This document shows positions 23,811-32,560 of a stretch of DNA of 38,227 nucleotides, in pieces. A model generated the notes under the pieces. It did not search any database and had not been told where the DNA came from. It worked only from the letters and a program-made list of their open reading frames with translations. Where the stretch lies: positions 1 to 38,227 of the forward strand of contig JAUSKU010000043.1 of the NCBI GenBank assembly GCA_030646755.1. The letters are read 5' to 3'. Both the position numbers and the translations under genes were made by a program. The stretch's first letter is position 1, and each line of letters opens with the position of its first letter. Origin of the DNA: Deltaproteobacteria bacterium (lineage in GTDB: Bacteria > Desulfobacterota > JAENJC01).

Positions 23811-25365
23811 AAAAAATATGGGTGTATTGATGAAGGGAGGCCTTGGCGCACTTGCTGGTACAATGGCAGGCACACTTATGTCTTTTGGCACTAAGGTGAT
23901 TATCACCCAATTCTCCAGCCCTTCTGTCTTTGGGGTCTTTTCCCTCTTCTTAGGAATCGTGAGCATTATATATATGCTCTCAACGTTCGGTCTCTCGGTC
24001 GGCATCACAAGGTATATTGCCTTTTCCAGCGGCAAAGACGATAACACTGCGGTAAGCAACATGGTCTATTCGGTAATGCGAATGGGGATACTTATAAGCT
24101 TGGTAATCTGTGTTATCGCCATATCCTCTGCAGATTTTATCGTTAAGAAGATCTTCCCCGAGGTCTCGCACCTTGGATTTTTGCTAAAGGTCACCTTTAT
24201 TACAATTCCTTTCTTTTCGCTCCTTGACTTTTCAATAGGTGTGGCAAGGGGCTTTAAGGATGTAAAGCCAAAGGTTTTCCTGTTGGATATTATAAAAAAT
24301 TTACTTTTCCTCCTGCTTCTCATAATCTCTATCCCTATAAGCTTTTCCATAACTTCCATAACATATTCATATGCAATCTCTGTTATTGTCCCGGGCATAT
24401 TATCCTGCATTTATATTTCGAACAGGTATGGCGTAAACCTCTTAAAGCGGCCTGCATACAGGGCTATCACGGTCTCAAAGAGGGAATTCTTTCTTTCCTC
24501 CCTGCCACTGACAGTCATGCCCCTGATGTGGCTTGTGCTGGGGACGATGGATACAGTCATGCTGGGCTACTTCAAAAAAGCGGAGGATGTTGGGATCTAT
24601 AATGCAGCAGCTTCGCTGGCTCGGTTCTTTAACATCCTAATATCTCCAATTACGTTTATATTCCTACCTGTGGCAACGCAATACATGGCAAAGAGTTCGG
24701 TCTATGAACTATCATCCCTCTACAAAGTTACTACCAAGTGGATATTTTCGATATCCCTTCCATTCTTCTTTCTCCTCATATTCTTCCCTGAGATAATGCT
24801 TGTCACCCTTTACGGGGGCGACTATGCCCAAGGGGCTTTATGTCTTAGGATAGTGGTTTCAGGATACCTTTCATCGCTCATCCTTGGTATCAATAACGTA
24901 GTTTTGACAGCAAGCGGAAAATACGTGGTGCAGATGTGGCTTTCGGTATCGACGATACTTTTAAACCTCTTGCTAAACATCCTCTTAATCCCAAAATACG
25001 GGGCATCGGGGGCGGCAGCAGCAACGGCTATCTCATATAGCTCGTTCAATGTCCTTGCAGCTGTAGTATTATATCGTCATTCGGCTATCCATCCCTTTTC
25101 CGTGGACTTCTTTAAAGCAATAATTGCCGCCGTCCTGACAACCGTAGTCTTTTTTATCTTGGGAAGATCCATATCTGTTGGCTATTATTCAATACTACCT
25201 ATTCTGGTATTATATTGCCTGAGCTATCTTTGCTGTGTCATATTATTATTCAAAGGTGTCACGAAATCTGATAGTATTATAATCGACCTTATTGAACAGA
25301 AAAGCAGGCTTAACTTAAGATATATTAAAAGGTTTATAAGCAGATTTGGAGGAGATATAGAATAG
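23791..25365 (+). CDS. Lipid-linked oligosaccharide flippase (Wzx / polysaccharide biosynthesis family)
   Basis: A 524-residue MOP-superfamily membrane protein with about fourteen hydrophobic segments. The N-terminal GGLGALAGTMAGTLMSFGTKVIITQF and the central LGTMDTVMLGYFKKAEDVGIYNAA motif are typical of polysaccharide flippases. It would flip undecaprenyl-linked repeat units across the inner membrane. It overlaps the polymerase gene by 20 bases and is preceded by AGGGG seven bases from the ATG. The C-terminal 30 residues are hydrophilic. Confidence 0.94.
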   Translation: MTDEHIKKNMGVLMKGGLGALAGTMAGTLMSFGTKVIITQFSSPSVFGVFSLFLGIVSIIYMLSTFGLSVGITRYIAFSSGKDDNTAVSNMVYSVMRMGILISLVICVIAISSADFIVKKIFPEVSHLGFLLKVTFITIPFFSLLDFSIGVARGFKDVKPKVFLLDIIKNLLFLLLLIISIPISFSITSITYSYAISVIVPGILSCIYISNRYGVNLLKRPAYRAITVSKREFFLSSLPLTVMPLMWLVLGTMDTVMLGYFKKAEDVGIYNAAASLARFFNILISPITFIFLPVATQYMAKSSVYELSSLYKVTTKWIFSISLPFFFLLIFFPEIMLVTLYGGDYAQGALCLRIVVSGYLSSLILGINNVVLTASGKYVVQMWLSVSTILLNLLLNILLIPKYGASGAAAATAISYSSFNVLAAVVLYRHSAIHPFSVDFFKAIIAAVLTTVVFFILGRSISVGYYSILPILVLYCLSYLCCVILLFKGVTKSDSIIIDLIEQKSRLNLRYIKRFISRFGGDIE

Positions 25366-25373
25366 GAGCACTT

Positions 25374-26999
25374 ATGGATAAGAAGAGAAATAAAATTACT
25401 GTAATAGGCATTGACGGGGCAACCTTCAGGATAATAAAGCCGCTTATTAAAAAAGGTAGGCTTCCAAATATCTCCGCCCTCATTAAAAATGGTGTTCATG
25501 GGATCCTCTGGTCTACCGTCCCCACTGTAAGCCCTGTTGCATGGACGTCTTTTATGACCGGCAACAATCCTGGCAAGCATACTATATATGACTTTCTTGG
25601 CAAAACCTCAGAACACAAATTCAAAATCTTAAGTGCCCTTGATAGGACTTCCAAGCCTCTCTGGATAATTCTTAGTGAATATGGCAAAAGGGTATGTGTC
25701 GCTGGGGTAACACTTACATATCCGACTGATGTGGTAAATGGACAGATGGTTGCAGGGCTGGGAACCCCGCTTAACACGGGATGCATTTTTACGCACCCGG
25801 AAGAATTAACAAGTGAGATTATAGAAAAGCTCGGCCCATACCATATCTTCCCCAAGGAGAGACCAAATGTGAATACCTCTTCTGGAAGAGACATATTCAT
25901 AAGAAGCACTGATGAGTTGATAGAGTATAGATATAGGCTCTTTAAGTATCTTATGGACAAGGAGGATCATGATTTCCGGATGTTTTTTTTCATAGACACG
26001 GACGGGGTTTCTCATAACTTTTGGAAATACATGGATCTGGATTTTAAGAATGATTTGCCTAATTGCAGGGAGAAGCACAGCGGCGCGATATTCAGGGTTT
26101 ATGAAAAGGTAGATGAAGCCATCGGTAAACTCATCGCTTCATCTGACAAGGACATGAACTTCATCCTGATGTCGGACCACGGGTTTGGCCCTTTAACAAG
26201 GACAGTCTCATTGAATAAATGGCTTGAGTCAAAAGGGCTCCTTGCCTTCAGGAAAGAATGGCTTGTTGGGAATGTCTACAAGGTATTCAAGAGAGTTGCC
26301 TCCAGGTTCCGCAAAAAGAAAAGCATCCTGGAGGCCGACTTCAATACAAGTATGATTGACTGGGAGAATACTAGTGCGTACTTCAGCGGCACCGTGGGCA
26401 ATATCTTTATAAACCTCAAGGGAAGGGAGCCGCACGGGATTGTGAAGCCCGAAGACTATGATACTGTAAGGAGGTGCATCTTCGCTGAACTTATGGACAT
26501 CACAGACCCTAAGACCGGGCAGAAAATCGTTGAGAAAGTTTACATGAAAGAAGATGTTTTTATCGGCGATGATCTTACATCGGCTCCGGACCTTGTTGTC
26601 ACATTCAAATCCGGGTACGGCGTCTTTAATGGAAAGACTGAAGGCAGGTCTGGCAAAGGGTTGATAATTGAGGATTCAAGTAGTTGGTCAGGTGATCATG
26701 AGCCTGATGGCATTTTTATTGCTAGCGGTCCTGCATTTAAGAGCAATACCACTATTCCCGGCGCTAATATAATTGACTTGGCACCAACGATATTGTACTT
26801 ATCCGGGGTTCCTGTACCAGATAGCATGGATGGCAAGATAATGACAGATGCAATCGACAGCAATTATCTTAATTCCAACATTATCAGCTATTCCAAATCC
26901 GATACACGGGATAAAGGGGACCAATCTAAAGATGGTTATACCGAGGAGGAATCTAAAAATGTTTTGAACCACTTGAAACAGCTCGGGTACATAGATTGA
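25374..26999 (+). CDS. Alkaline-phosphatase-superfamily phosphodiesterase
   Basis: A 541-residue type I phosphodiesterase/nucleotide pyrophosphatase-like enzyme. Motifs in order are VIGIDGATF (metal Asp), TVSPVAWTSFMTGNNPGKHTIYDFLG (nucleophile region), IDTDGVSHNFW, LMSDHGFG and SGDHEPDG (metal ligands). It is a paralogue of the enzyme at 11924-13198 but carries about 115 more residues. No membrane helix or signal peptide is apparent, so it probably acts in the cytoplasm or at the inner face of the membrane. Its final residues, LNHLKQLGYID, match the tail of the sulfotransferase at the head of the operon. The ATG is preceded by AGGAG five bases upstream. The substrate is unknown; a lipid-linked head group or nucleotide-activated intermediate is possible. 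Confidence 0.85.
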   Translation: MDKKRNKITVIGIDGATFRIIKPLIKKGRLPNISALIKNGVHGILWSTVPTVSPVAWTSFMTGNNPGKHTIYDFLGKTSEHKFKILSALDRTSKPLWIILSEYGKRVCVAGVTLTYPTDVVNGQMVAGLGTPLNTGCIFTHPEELTSEIIEKLGPYHIFPKERPNVNTSSGRDIFIRSTDELIEYRYRLFKYLMDKEDHDFRMFFFIDTDGVSHNFWKYMDLDFKNDLPNCREKHSGAIFRVYEKVDEAIGKLIASSDKDMNFILMSDHGFGPLTRTVSLNKWLESKGLLAFRKEWLVGNVYKVFKRVASRFRKKKSILEADFNTSMIDWENTSAYFSGTVGNIFINLKGREPHGIVKPEDYDTVRRCIFAELMDITDPKTGQKIVEKVYMKEDVFIGDDLTSAPDLVVTFKSGYGVFNGKTEGRSGKGLIIEDSSSWSGDHEPDGIFIASGPAFKSNTTIPGANIIDLAPTILYLSGVPVPDSMDGKIMTDAIDSNYLNSNIISYSKSDTRDKGDQSKDGYTEEESKNVLNHLKQLGYID

Positions 27000-27023
27000 A
27001 AGGGTTTGGAATCATATTAGCAT

Positions 27024-27119
27024 ATGGTTAAGTCCTTTGCACTATTGGTTGTCTGGTATCCGTTGAGATGGATCTTTGGGATAATCTCATACGTCTGCAA
27101 TCTGGCAGGGATAAAATGA
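27024..27119 (+). CDS. Small ORF resembling an acyltransferase N-terminus (31 aa)
   Basis: A short frame MVKSFALLVVWYPLRW... whose stop overlaps the next gene's start as ATGA. Its LLVVWYPLRWIF segment resembles LLRLLVWFPLRWLIVI at the start of the acyltransferase at 33845-34786, so it looks like a separate copy of that membrane-anchoring helix. It may be a real small membrane peptide, a leader that couples translation, or the remnant of a duplicated acyltransferase gene. There is no strong ribosome-binding site, and I would not call it expressed without evidence. Confidence 0.35.
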   Translation: MVKSFALLVVWYPLRWIFGIISYVCNLAGIK

Positions 27120-28105
27120 GTCTGAAGTCCATTATAAGAGATGTATTCAAGTTGTCATATTTGTTTCCGCTCCGCATTATTGTGCAGAAAATTCCATTTA
27201 AATGGACATTTTTGCTGGCCAGATGGGGAGGGAGTGTTGCCTATCTCGTGTTGCGCCGTAAGAGAAAGGCTTTTGAAAGGGAACTTTACTGCATTGCTCC
27301 GATTTCTAACGCTATTGATATGGCATTTGAAATAAAAAATACGTTTATAAACACATTGCAGAACGAGTTAGAATTGCTGCTTTACCCAACGCTCAATAAG
27401 GGCAATATAGATTCAATAATTGTATATAATGGTATGGAACATCTTGATAGGGCTATCAAGGCGGGCAATGGGACTATGCTCGTATTCGCCCACTTCGGCG
27501 CTAACCAGATGATAATGCCAGCTATTGGCTACCGCGACTATAAGATGTGTCAGATGAGCGCTCCGTCTACGATATGGGAGGAGAAACTACCGAATAGGAA
27601 ATTTAGTCGTATAGAGAAGTTGGGACTAAGGATAAGATGGGAGTATGAACAGTCGCTACCCGTCACACACATAAATATATTTGGTTCAATGAAAGAGGCA
27701 TTTTTATGCCTGAAGCGCAATGATATTCTCGGGATAGCATTAGATGGTGGGGGTGGAAAAAAGAAGGTTTCTGTGGATTTTCTTGGCAAAAAGGCTTTAT
27801 TTGCAGTAGGTGCTATGGAAATCGCTATGAGGTCGGGCTGTGCTGTATTGCCAACTTTCATGATAAGGGGAAAGGATGGCAGACACACTATGATCATAGA
27901 GTCGCCACTTGAGATTTATACCAAGGAACAGTGTGAAGATGCTGTTGAGAAAAATACACTTGCGTTTGTAAAAAAATTAGAAAAGTATGTATTAAGGCAT
28001 CCATCTCATTACCTCAATTTCCTTGCACTGAGAAGGTTTATGGAGGCACAGGGAGACGCGCCGTTTTTAGTTTCAAACACAAATAACAGGATGGTAAATA
28101 GTTAA
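27116..28105 (+). CDS. LpxL/HtrB-like lysophospholipid acyltransferase
   Basis: An LPLAT-family membrane-associated acyltransferase of 329 residues. The core motif is VFAHFGANQ with the catalytic His at about 126, followed by DILGIALDGGGGKKKVSVDFLGKKALFAVGAMEIAMRSGCAVLPTF. The frame opens at ATG 27068, but ATG 27116 has AGGGA five bases upstream, overlaps the preceding small ORF as ATGA, and aligns end to end with the start of the paralogue at 33845, so I use it. In the usual HX4D/E motif the acidic residue is replaced by Gln131, which may change catalysis or acceptor choice. It stands directly ahead of the radical SAM cassette. Confidence 0.85.
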   Translation: MSLKSIIRDVFKLSYLFPLRIIVQKIPFKWTFLLARWGGSVAYLVLRRKRKAFERELYCIAPISNAIDMAFEIKNTFINTLQNELELLLYPTLNKGNIDSIIVYNGMEHLDRAIKAGNGTMLVFAHFGANQMIMPAIGYRDYKMCQMSAPSTIWEEKLPNRKFSRIEKLGLRIRWEYEQSLPVTHINIFGSMKEAFLCLKRNDILGIALDGGGGKKKVSVDFLGKKALFAVGAMEIAMRSGCAVLPTFMIRGKDGRHTMIIESPLEIYTKEQCEDAVEKNTLAFVKKLEKYVLRHPSHYLNFLALRRFMEAQGDAPFLVSNTNNRMVNS

Positions 28106-29700
28106 TGAAGATAACTTTTGTAACACCCACTCCCCCCGATATAAGTGCCTTTGGCGTCAGGAGCCTGTCCTCTTATCTCAGAGAAAACGGACACGATACC
28201 AGGATCATATTCCTTCCAGGAAGTATAGGCAAGTTGAAGGAGGAAGGCAGCTTCGTATATAAATACAGCGATAGGGTAATTCAACAGATAATCGAACTCT
28301 GCAGGGACTCGGACCTTATCGGAGTATCCTTCATGTCCAATTATTTTGACCGGGCCAAGCAGGTCACTGATAGCTTGAAAGGTGAATTGAACATTCCAGT
28401 AATATGGGGAGGCATCCATCCCACGGCAAGCCCTGAAGAATCTATAAGGCATACCGATATAGTCTGCTTGGGCGAGGGTGAAGATACCTTATTGGAGCTT
28501 GCTCAAAAGATAGAGAAGGGAGAGGATTTTTCTGATGTTAAAGGGCTGTGGTTTAACAAGGGTGGTCAAATCATTAAAAATAAACTAAGAGAGCCTTTTG
28601 CAGACTTAGACCGGTTGCCGTTCTTCGATTTTAGCATGAAGGACCATTATGTATTTGATCCTGAAGCCGACTGCATAGCTACCTTGAATGTTGAAAGATT
28701 TAAAAAACTTCTCCCTCGCCTCCCGCACCCTGACAACAGGCTTAAGATAGCTTACAGGACCATGACGGATCGGGGATGCCCTCATAAATGTTCTTATTGC
28801 AATATAAGCAATCAAAAAGAGATGTACGATGAGATGGGTGCCAAATATTTCCGGGCACGGAGCGTAGAGAACTTTATCAATGAACTTGTCGAAATAAAAG
28901 AGAGGTTCCCATTTATAGAGGCTATCCAGTTTTTTGACGACACATTCTTTGCCAGGCCCGTCCATGAAATAGAGGAGTTCAGCAGTATATACAAGGAGAA
29001 GGTAGGGCTCCCTTTTTATTGCCAGGGGAGCCCTAACACCATAACAGAGAGAAAGATGGAATGCCTTGTGAATGCCGGCATGGTATATGTAGAAATGGGG
29101 ATTCAGACCGGAAGCGAAAGAATAAGACAACTTTACAATAGGAATGAGTCAAATGAGAAGATTGTAAAGGCAACTGAATTGATATCCCGTTATCTCCCCA
29201 GAATACTCCCTCCCGACTATCATGTTATACTCGACAACCCTTGGGAGACCCAGGATGATGTGATGGACACTGTAAGGCTCTTGATGAAGGTGCCAAAACC
29301 GTACGGGCTGTGCATATCCAGCCTTGTTTTCTTCCCTCAGACTCCCCTCTACTTCAAGGCAAAAAAAGAAGGCCTTATTAAAGATGAGGCCTCCGACATC
29401 TATAGAAGGCCTTTTTATATACCTCCCAGGAGGACTTACGCGAATTTCCTCATATACCTTCTGACATTCCAGCATTTCCCGAAGAGGCTTTTAAACCTGC
29501 TTGCAAGGGACTCCGTTGTCATATCTCTGTCCCGAAGAAATCTTGAGTTTGCGTATAAACTCGGGTATAAGATCGGAGAAAAAATAAGGTTTTTAGCAAA
29601 AGGGATAAAGGTGCTATATCATCGTGACTGGGAAAGGATAAGGCTTTATTTGCACAAGAGAAAAGCAAATGACCCTCTGGCTGAAGGTAGGAAACAATGA
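28105..29700 (+). CDS. B12-binding radical SAM enzyme (cassette member 1)
   Basis: A 531-residue protein with an N-terminal cobalamin-binding Rossmann domain (MKITFVTPTPPDISAFGVRS to VIWGGIHPTASPEESIRHTDIVCLGEGE). A radical SAM barrel follows with the cluster motif RGCPHKCSYC (Cys225, Cys229, Cys232), then a basic C-terminal region of about 130 residues with hydrophobic helices. No DxHxxG motif is evident, so cobalamin binding, if it occurs, may be base-off without a His ligand. It is a close paralogue of member 3 (31058-32560): shared features are CRDSDLIG, VIWGGIH, DDxFFARP and RGCPHKC. It overlaps the acyltransferase stop in TAATG. The function is unknown; family members methylate, cyclise or rearrange unactivated carbons. 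Confidence 0.88.
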   Translation: MKITFVTPTPPDISAFGVRSLSSYLRENGHDTRIIFLPGSIGKLKEEGSFVYKYSDRVIQQIIELCRDSDLIGVSFMSNYFDRAKQVTDSLKGELNIPVIWGGIHPTASPEESIRHTDIVCLGEGEDTLLELAQKIEKGEDFSDVKGLWFNKGGQIIKNKLREPFADLDRLPFFDFSMKDHYVFDPEADCIATLNVERFKKLLPRLPHPDNRLKIAYRTMTDRGCPHKCSYCNISNQKEMYDEMGAKYFRARSVENFINELVEIKERFPFIEAIQFFDDTFFARPVHEIEEFSSIYKEKVGLPFYCQGSPNTITERKMECLVNAGMVYVEMGIQTGSERIRQLYNRNESNEKIVKATELISRYLPRILPPDYHVILDNPWETQDDVMDTVRLLMKVPKPYGLCISSLVFFPQTPLYFKAKKEGLIKDEASDIYRRPFYIPPRRTYANFLIYLLTFQHFPKRLLNLLARDSVVISLSRRNLEFAYKLGYKIGEKIRFLAKGIKVLYHRDWERIRLYLHKRKANDPLAEGRKQ

Positions 29701-31061
29701 AGATACTGTTAATGACGCCCTTGACATCTTTTGTAGAGAACCCTCCAAACATCCCTGATTTGGGCCTTGCATATATTACATCTTCTCTAAGGAGTCACGG
29801 CCACGATGTGCACGTAAGAGACTGGAATGCCGACCCGTCTGCAGAGAATTTCAGGAAATGGCTGAATGAGAATAAGCCTGAGGTTGTAGGGATAAAGATA
29901 TTTACCAAAGATGTAGCCGCAGCCCAAAAGACCATTGCAGTTATAAGAGAAACCTTGCAGGGAACCACCATTGTAATAGGCGGCCCTCATCCATCCGCAT
30001 CCGAACCGGCGGATCTGATGGGTGACTTTATTGAGTGTGATTTTGCGATAAGGGGAGAGGCCGAGGAAAGTTTCCCTTCTTTAATTTCTGAAATCAATAA
30101 CTCAGTGGCTAAGAGTGGAAAACCCGCAGAGGAAAGATATAAAGATGTTCCAGGGCTGGTGTGGCTTGAAGGGGGGAAAGTATTTTCAAACCCGATATCT
30201 TTTATACATAATCTTGATGACATTGATTTACCTTGCTGGGAAATGTTTAACCCGAAAGATTATTCCGGGGACATGATGGGTTCCACAATGAAGGAAGGGT
30301 ATACAGCCCCGATCATTACGACGAGAGGATGTCCCGGTAAATGCAGTTTCTGTTGCGCCTTCAACATCAGCGGGAGAAAAATTAGGTATAGGAGTCCCTC
30401 AAACGTATTAAAAGAGATGTCATTGTTATATAACAAATATAACGTTAAGAAATTCATGTTCATGGACAACTGTTTTACCTCCCACAAAGAGAACCTTATA
30501 AAGATATGTGAAGGCATAATTAATGAAAAAATGGTTATAGAGTGGGACTTTGTAAGTTATGAGAAATTGGATAACCTAACTGATGCAACCCTGTCCTTGA
30601 TGTACCGGTCAGGGTGCAGGTTGATCCATATGGGCATAGAGTCAGGCTCGGAAAAAACCAGAAAAGTGATGAAAAAATCATGTTCCCTGAAAGAGATAAC
30701 GGAAAAAATCAAGGTTATCCAGGACAGCGGGGTCAAAGTTGGAGCATGGTTTATGATAGGGTTCCCGGAGGAAACTAAAAAAGAGATCCGTGAAACTACG
30801 AATTACGCCTTCTCTCTCGGTGCCGACCTAGTGACATTTACCACATGCTTTCCCCTTCCAGGGTCTCAGATCTATCATTATATAAAAGATAGATACAAGT
30901 TTAAAAAGATAGACTGGACGGCATTCGATATCGACAATTCCGTATATCATGTGAGCCAGCTGCCGTCTAAGGAATTAGCGAGACAACTCAGGATCATCAG
31001 GTTTAAGCTGCTCATGGGAAGGGTGTTTAAAAAGATAACGTTTAACAGGAAAAGGAAATGA
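29697..31061 (+). CDS. B12-binding radical SAM enzyme (cassette member 2)
   Basis: A 454-residue B12-binding radical SAM protein. The N-terminal domain (NIPDLGLAYITSSLRSHGHDVHVRDWNAD to IVIGGPHPSASEPADLMGDFIECDFAIRGEAEE) is of the classical type. The cluster-binding motif RGCPGKCSFC (Cys212, Cys216, Cys219) begins the barrel. MGIESGSEKTRKVMKK and WFMIGFPEETKKEI are typical of the BchE/MiaB-like group. It starts at ATG 29697, overlapping member 1 by ATGA, with an AGGAAACA site. It is not a near paralogue of members 1 and 3, so the cassette mixes at least two subfamilies. Confidence 0.9.
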   Translation: MKILLMTPLTSFVENPPNIPDLGLAYITSSLRSHGHDVHVRDWNADPSAENFRKWLNENKPEVVGIKIFTKDVAAAQKTIAVIRETLQGTTIVIGGPHPSASEPADLMGDFIECDFAIRGEAEESFPSLISEINNSVAKSGKPAEERYKDVPGLVWLEGGKVFSNPISFIHNLDDIDLPCWEMFNPKDYSGDMMGSTMKEGYTAPIITTRGCPGKCSFCCAFNISGRKIRYRSPSNVLKEMSLLYNKYNVKKFMFMDNCFTSHKENLIKICEGIINEKMVIEWDFVSYEKLDNLTDATLSLMYRSGCRLIHMGIESGSEKTRKVMKKSCSLKEITEKIKVIQDSGVKVGAWFMIGFPEETKKEIRETTNYAFSLGADLVTFTTCFPLPGSQIYHYIKDRYKFKKIDWTAFDIDNSVYHVSQLPSKELARQLRIIRFKLLMGRVFKKITFNRKRK

Positions 31062-32560
31062 AGATAACTCTTATATCGCCATATCCTGACATTACTGCAT
31101 TCGGTATTCGCACCATCTCCGCGTATCTTAAAAGTCACGGCCACAAGACCCAGCTAATCTTCATCCCCGACCCTTTCGGCGACAACCTCGTCTTCGGCGT
31201 GAAGAGGTATGAGAATAGCGTTTTGGACGCATTAATCCCCCTCTGTAGGGACTCCGACCTCATAGGGATAACCCTCATGACCAATTTCTTTGAAGGTTCT
31301 GTCCAGATAACCAAAAAATTGAAGGAAGGGCTTAAGGCCCCTGTCATATGGGGCGGGATACATGCTACCATAAGGCCTGAGGAGTCCTTAGATTACGCCG
31401 ACATTGTATGCATCGGGGACGGCGAGGAGGCGGTCCTTGAGGTCGTAAGCAGGATGGAGAAGGGCGAATCATATTGTGACGTAAGAAATATTTGTGTAAG
31501 GGAAAACGGGGCCATTATCAAGAACCCGCCAAGAAACCTCCCTCATGACCTTGATGTCTATCCGAGACCCGACTATTCCCTGGAGGACCAACACGTCCTT
31601 CACGAGGGAAAGATACAGCCTATGACCTACGACCTGATGCAAAAATCCCTGGAAAATGGCACCGTGTCGGGATACCTCAAGAAGACCGGATACCAGACCA
31701 TGACCGGCCGCGGATGTCCCCACAAGTGCACTTACTGCATCAATGACACCCTGAAAGGGATGTACAACAACGAAAATTACCTTCGCTGGCGCTCCACAGC
31801 CCATGTAATAGACGAGCTCCTTTGGGTCAAAGAGAACCTCCCCTATGTCGGGTTTATCTGGATATCGGATGACGCCTTCTTTGCCCGGCCAAAGAAGAAC
31901 CTGGAAGAGTTCTGCAAGGAATACAAGGAAAAGATAAACATGCCTTTCAGTTGTCTGGCCAGTCCGATGACCGTATCGGAAGAAAAGATGGAGATGCTGG
32001 TCGATGCCGGACTGATCTACCTACAGATGGGTGTTGAGAGCGGGAGCAAGAGGATACAGGAACTCTTCAACAGAAAGCAGATGGACAACGAAAGGCTCAT
32101 GAAGGCGTTTAAGATCATCAACAAGTACAAGGACAGGATGTATCCGCCCAGCTATGATTTTATCCTTGACGTCCCTTACGAGACCGAGTTCGACAAGGTA
32201 GAGAGCCTTAAGCTGATAGCGGAAATTCCCAAACCTTTCCACCTCCAGCCCTTCTCATTGATCCTCTACCCCGGCACCAAGCTTTATGAGATGGCCAGGA
32301 ACGACAAACTTATCGAAGACGAGAAAAGGCAGATATATGAGAAGAGCTATACTATGAGGGAGCCGAATTACCTGAACCTCCTCATGACTCTGTCCAAGAA
32401 CGGCGGGTTCCCAAGCCCTCTCCTCAAGTTCCTTGTGAGTTCTCCGGCAGTGGACATACTTAACAGCAAACCCATGAAGCCGTTGTTTAAATCGTTGTAT
32501 GTCGGCATGAGGTCCACATACAGGCTGGCTAAGAGGCTGACAGGCAGAGCGGTGGAATGA
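31058..32560 (+). CDS. B12-binding radical SAM enzyme (cassette member 3)
   Basis: A 500-residue paralogue of cassette member 1: ISPYPDITAFGIRTISAYLKSHGHKTQ, the APVIWGGIHATIRPEESLDY segment and RGCPHKCTYC (Cys220, Cys224, Cys227) align closely, and WISDDAFFARPKKN corresponds to FFDDTFFARPVHE. The DNA is noticeably richer in G and C than its neighbours, with many C-ending codons (three lines sampled run 50-58% GC against 33-45% in member 2). This suggests a different history or a later duplication from a higher-GC source. The ATG overlaps member 2 by ATGA. The biochemical role is unknown. Confidence 0.9.
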   Translation: MKITLISPYPDITAFGIRTISAYLKSHGHKTQLIFIPDPFGDNLVFGVKRYENSVLDALIPLCRDSDLIGITLMTNFFEGSVQITKKLKEGLKAPVIWGGIHATIRPEESLDYADIVCIGDGEEAVLEVVSRMEKGESYCDVRNICVRENGAIIKNPPRNLPHDLDVYPRPDYSLEDQHVLHEGKIQPMTYDLMQKSLENGTVSGYLKKTGYQTMTGRGCPHKCTYCINDTLKGMYNNENYLRWRSTAHVIDELLWVKENLPYVGFIWISDDAFFARPKKNLEEFCKEYKEKINMPFSCLASPMTVSEEKMEMLVDAGLIYLQMGVESGSKRIQELFNRKQMDNERLMKAFKIINKYKDRMYPPSYDFILDVPYETEFDKVESLKLIAEIPKPFHLQPFSLILYPGTKLYEMARNDKLIEDEKRQIYEKSYTMREPNYLNLLMTLSKNGGFPSPLLKFLVSSPAVDILNSKPMKPLFKSLYVGMRSTYRLAKRLTGRAVE

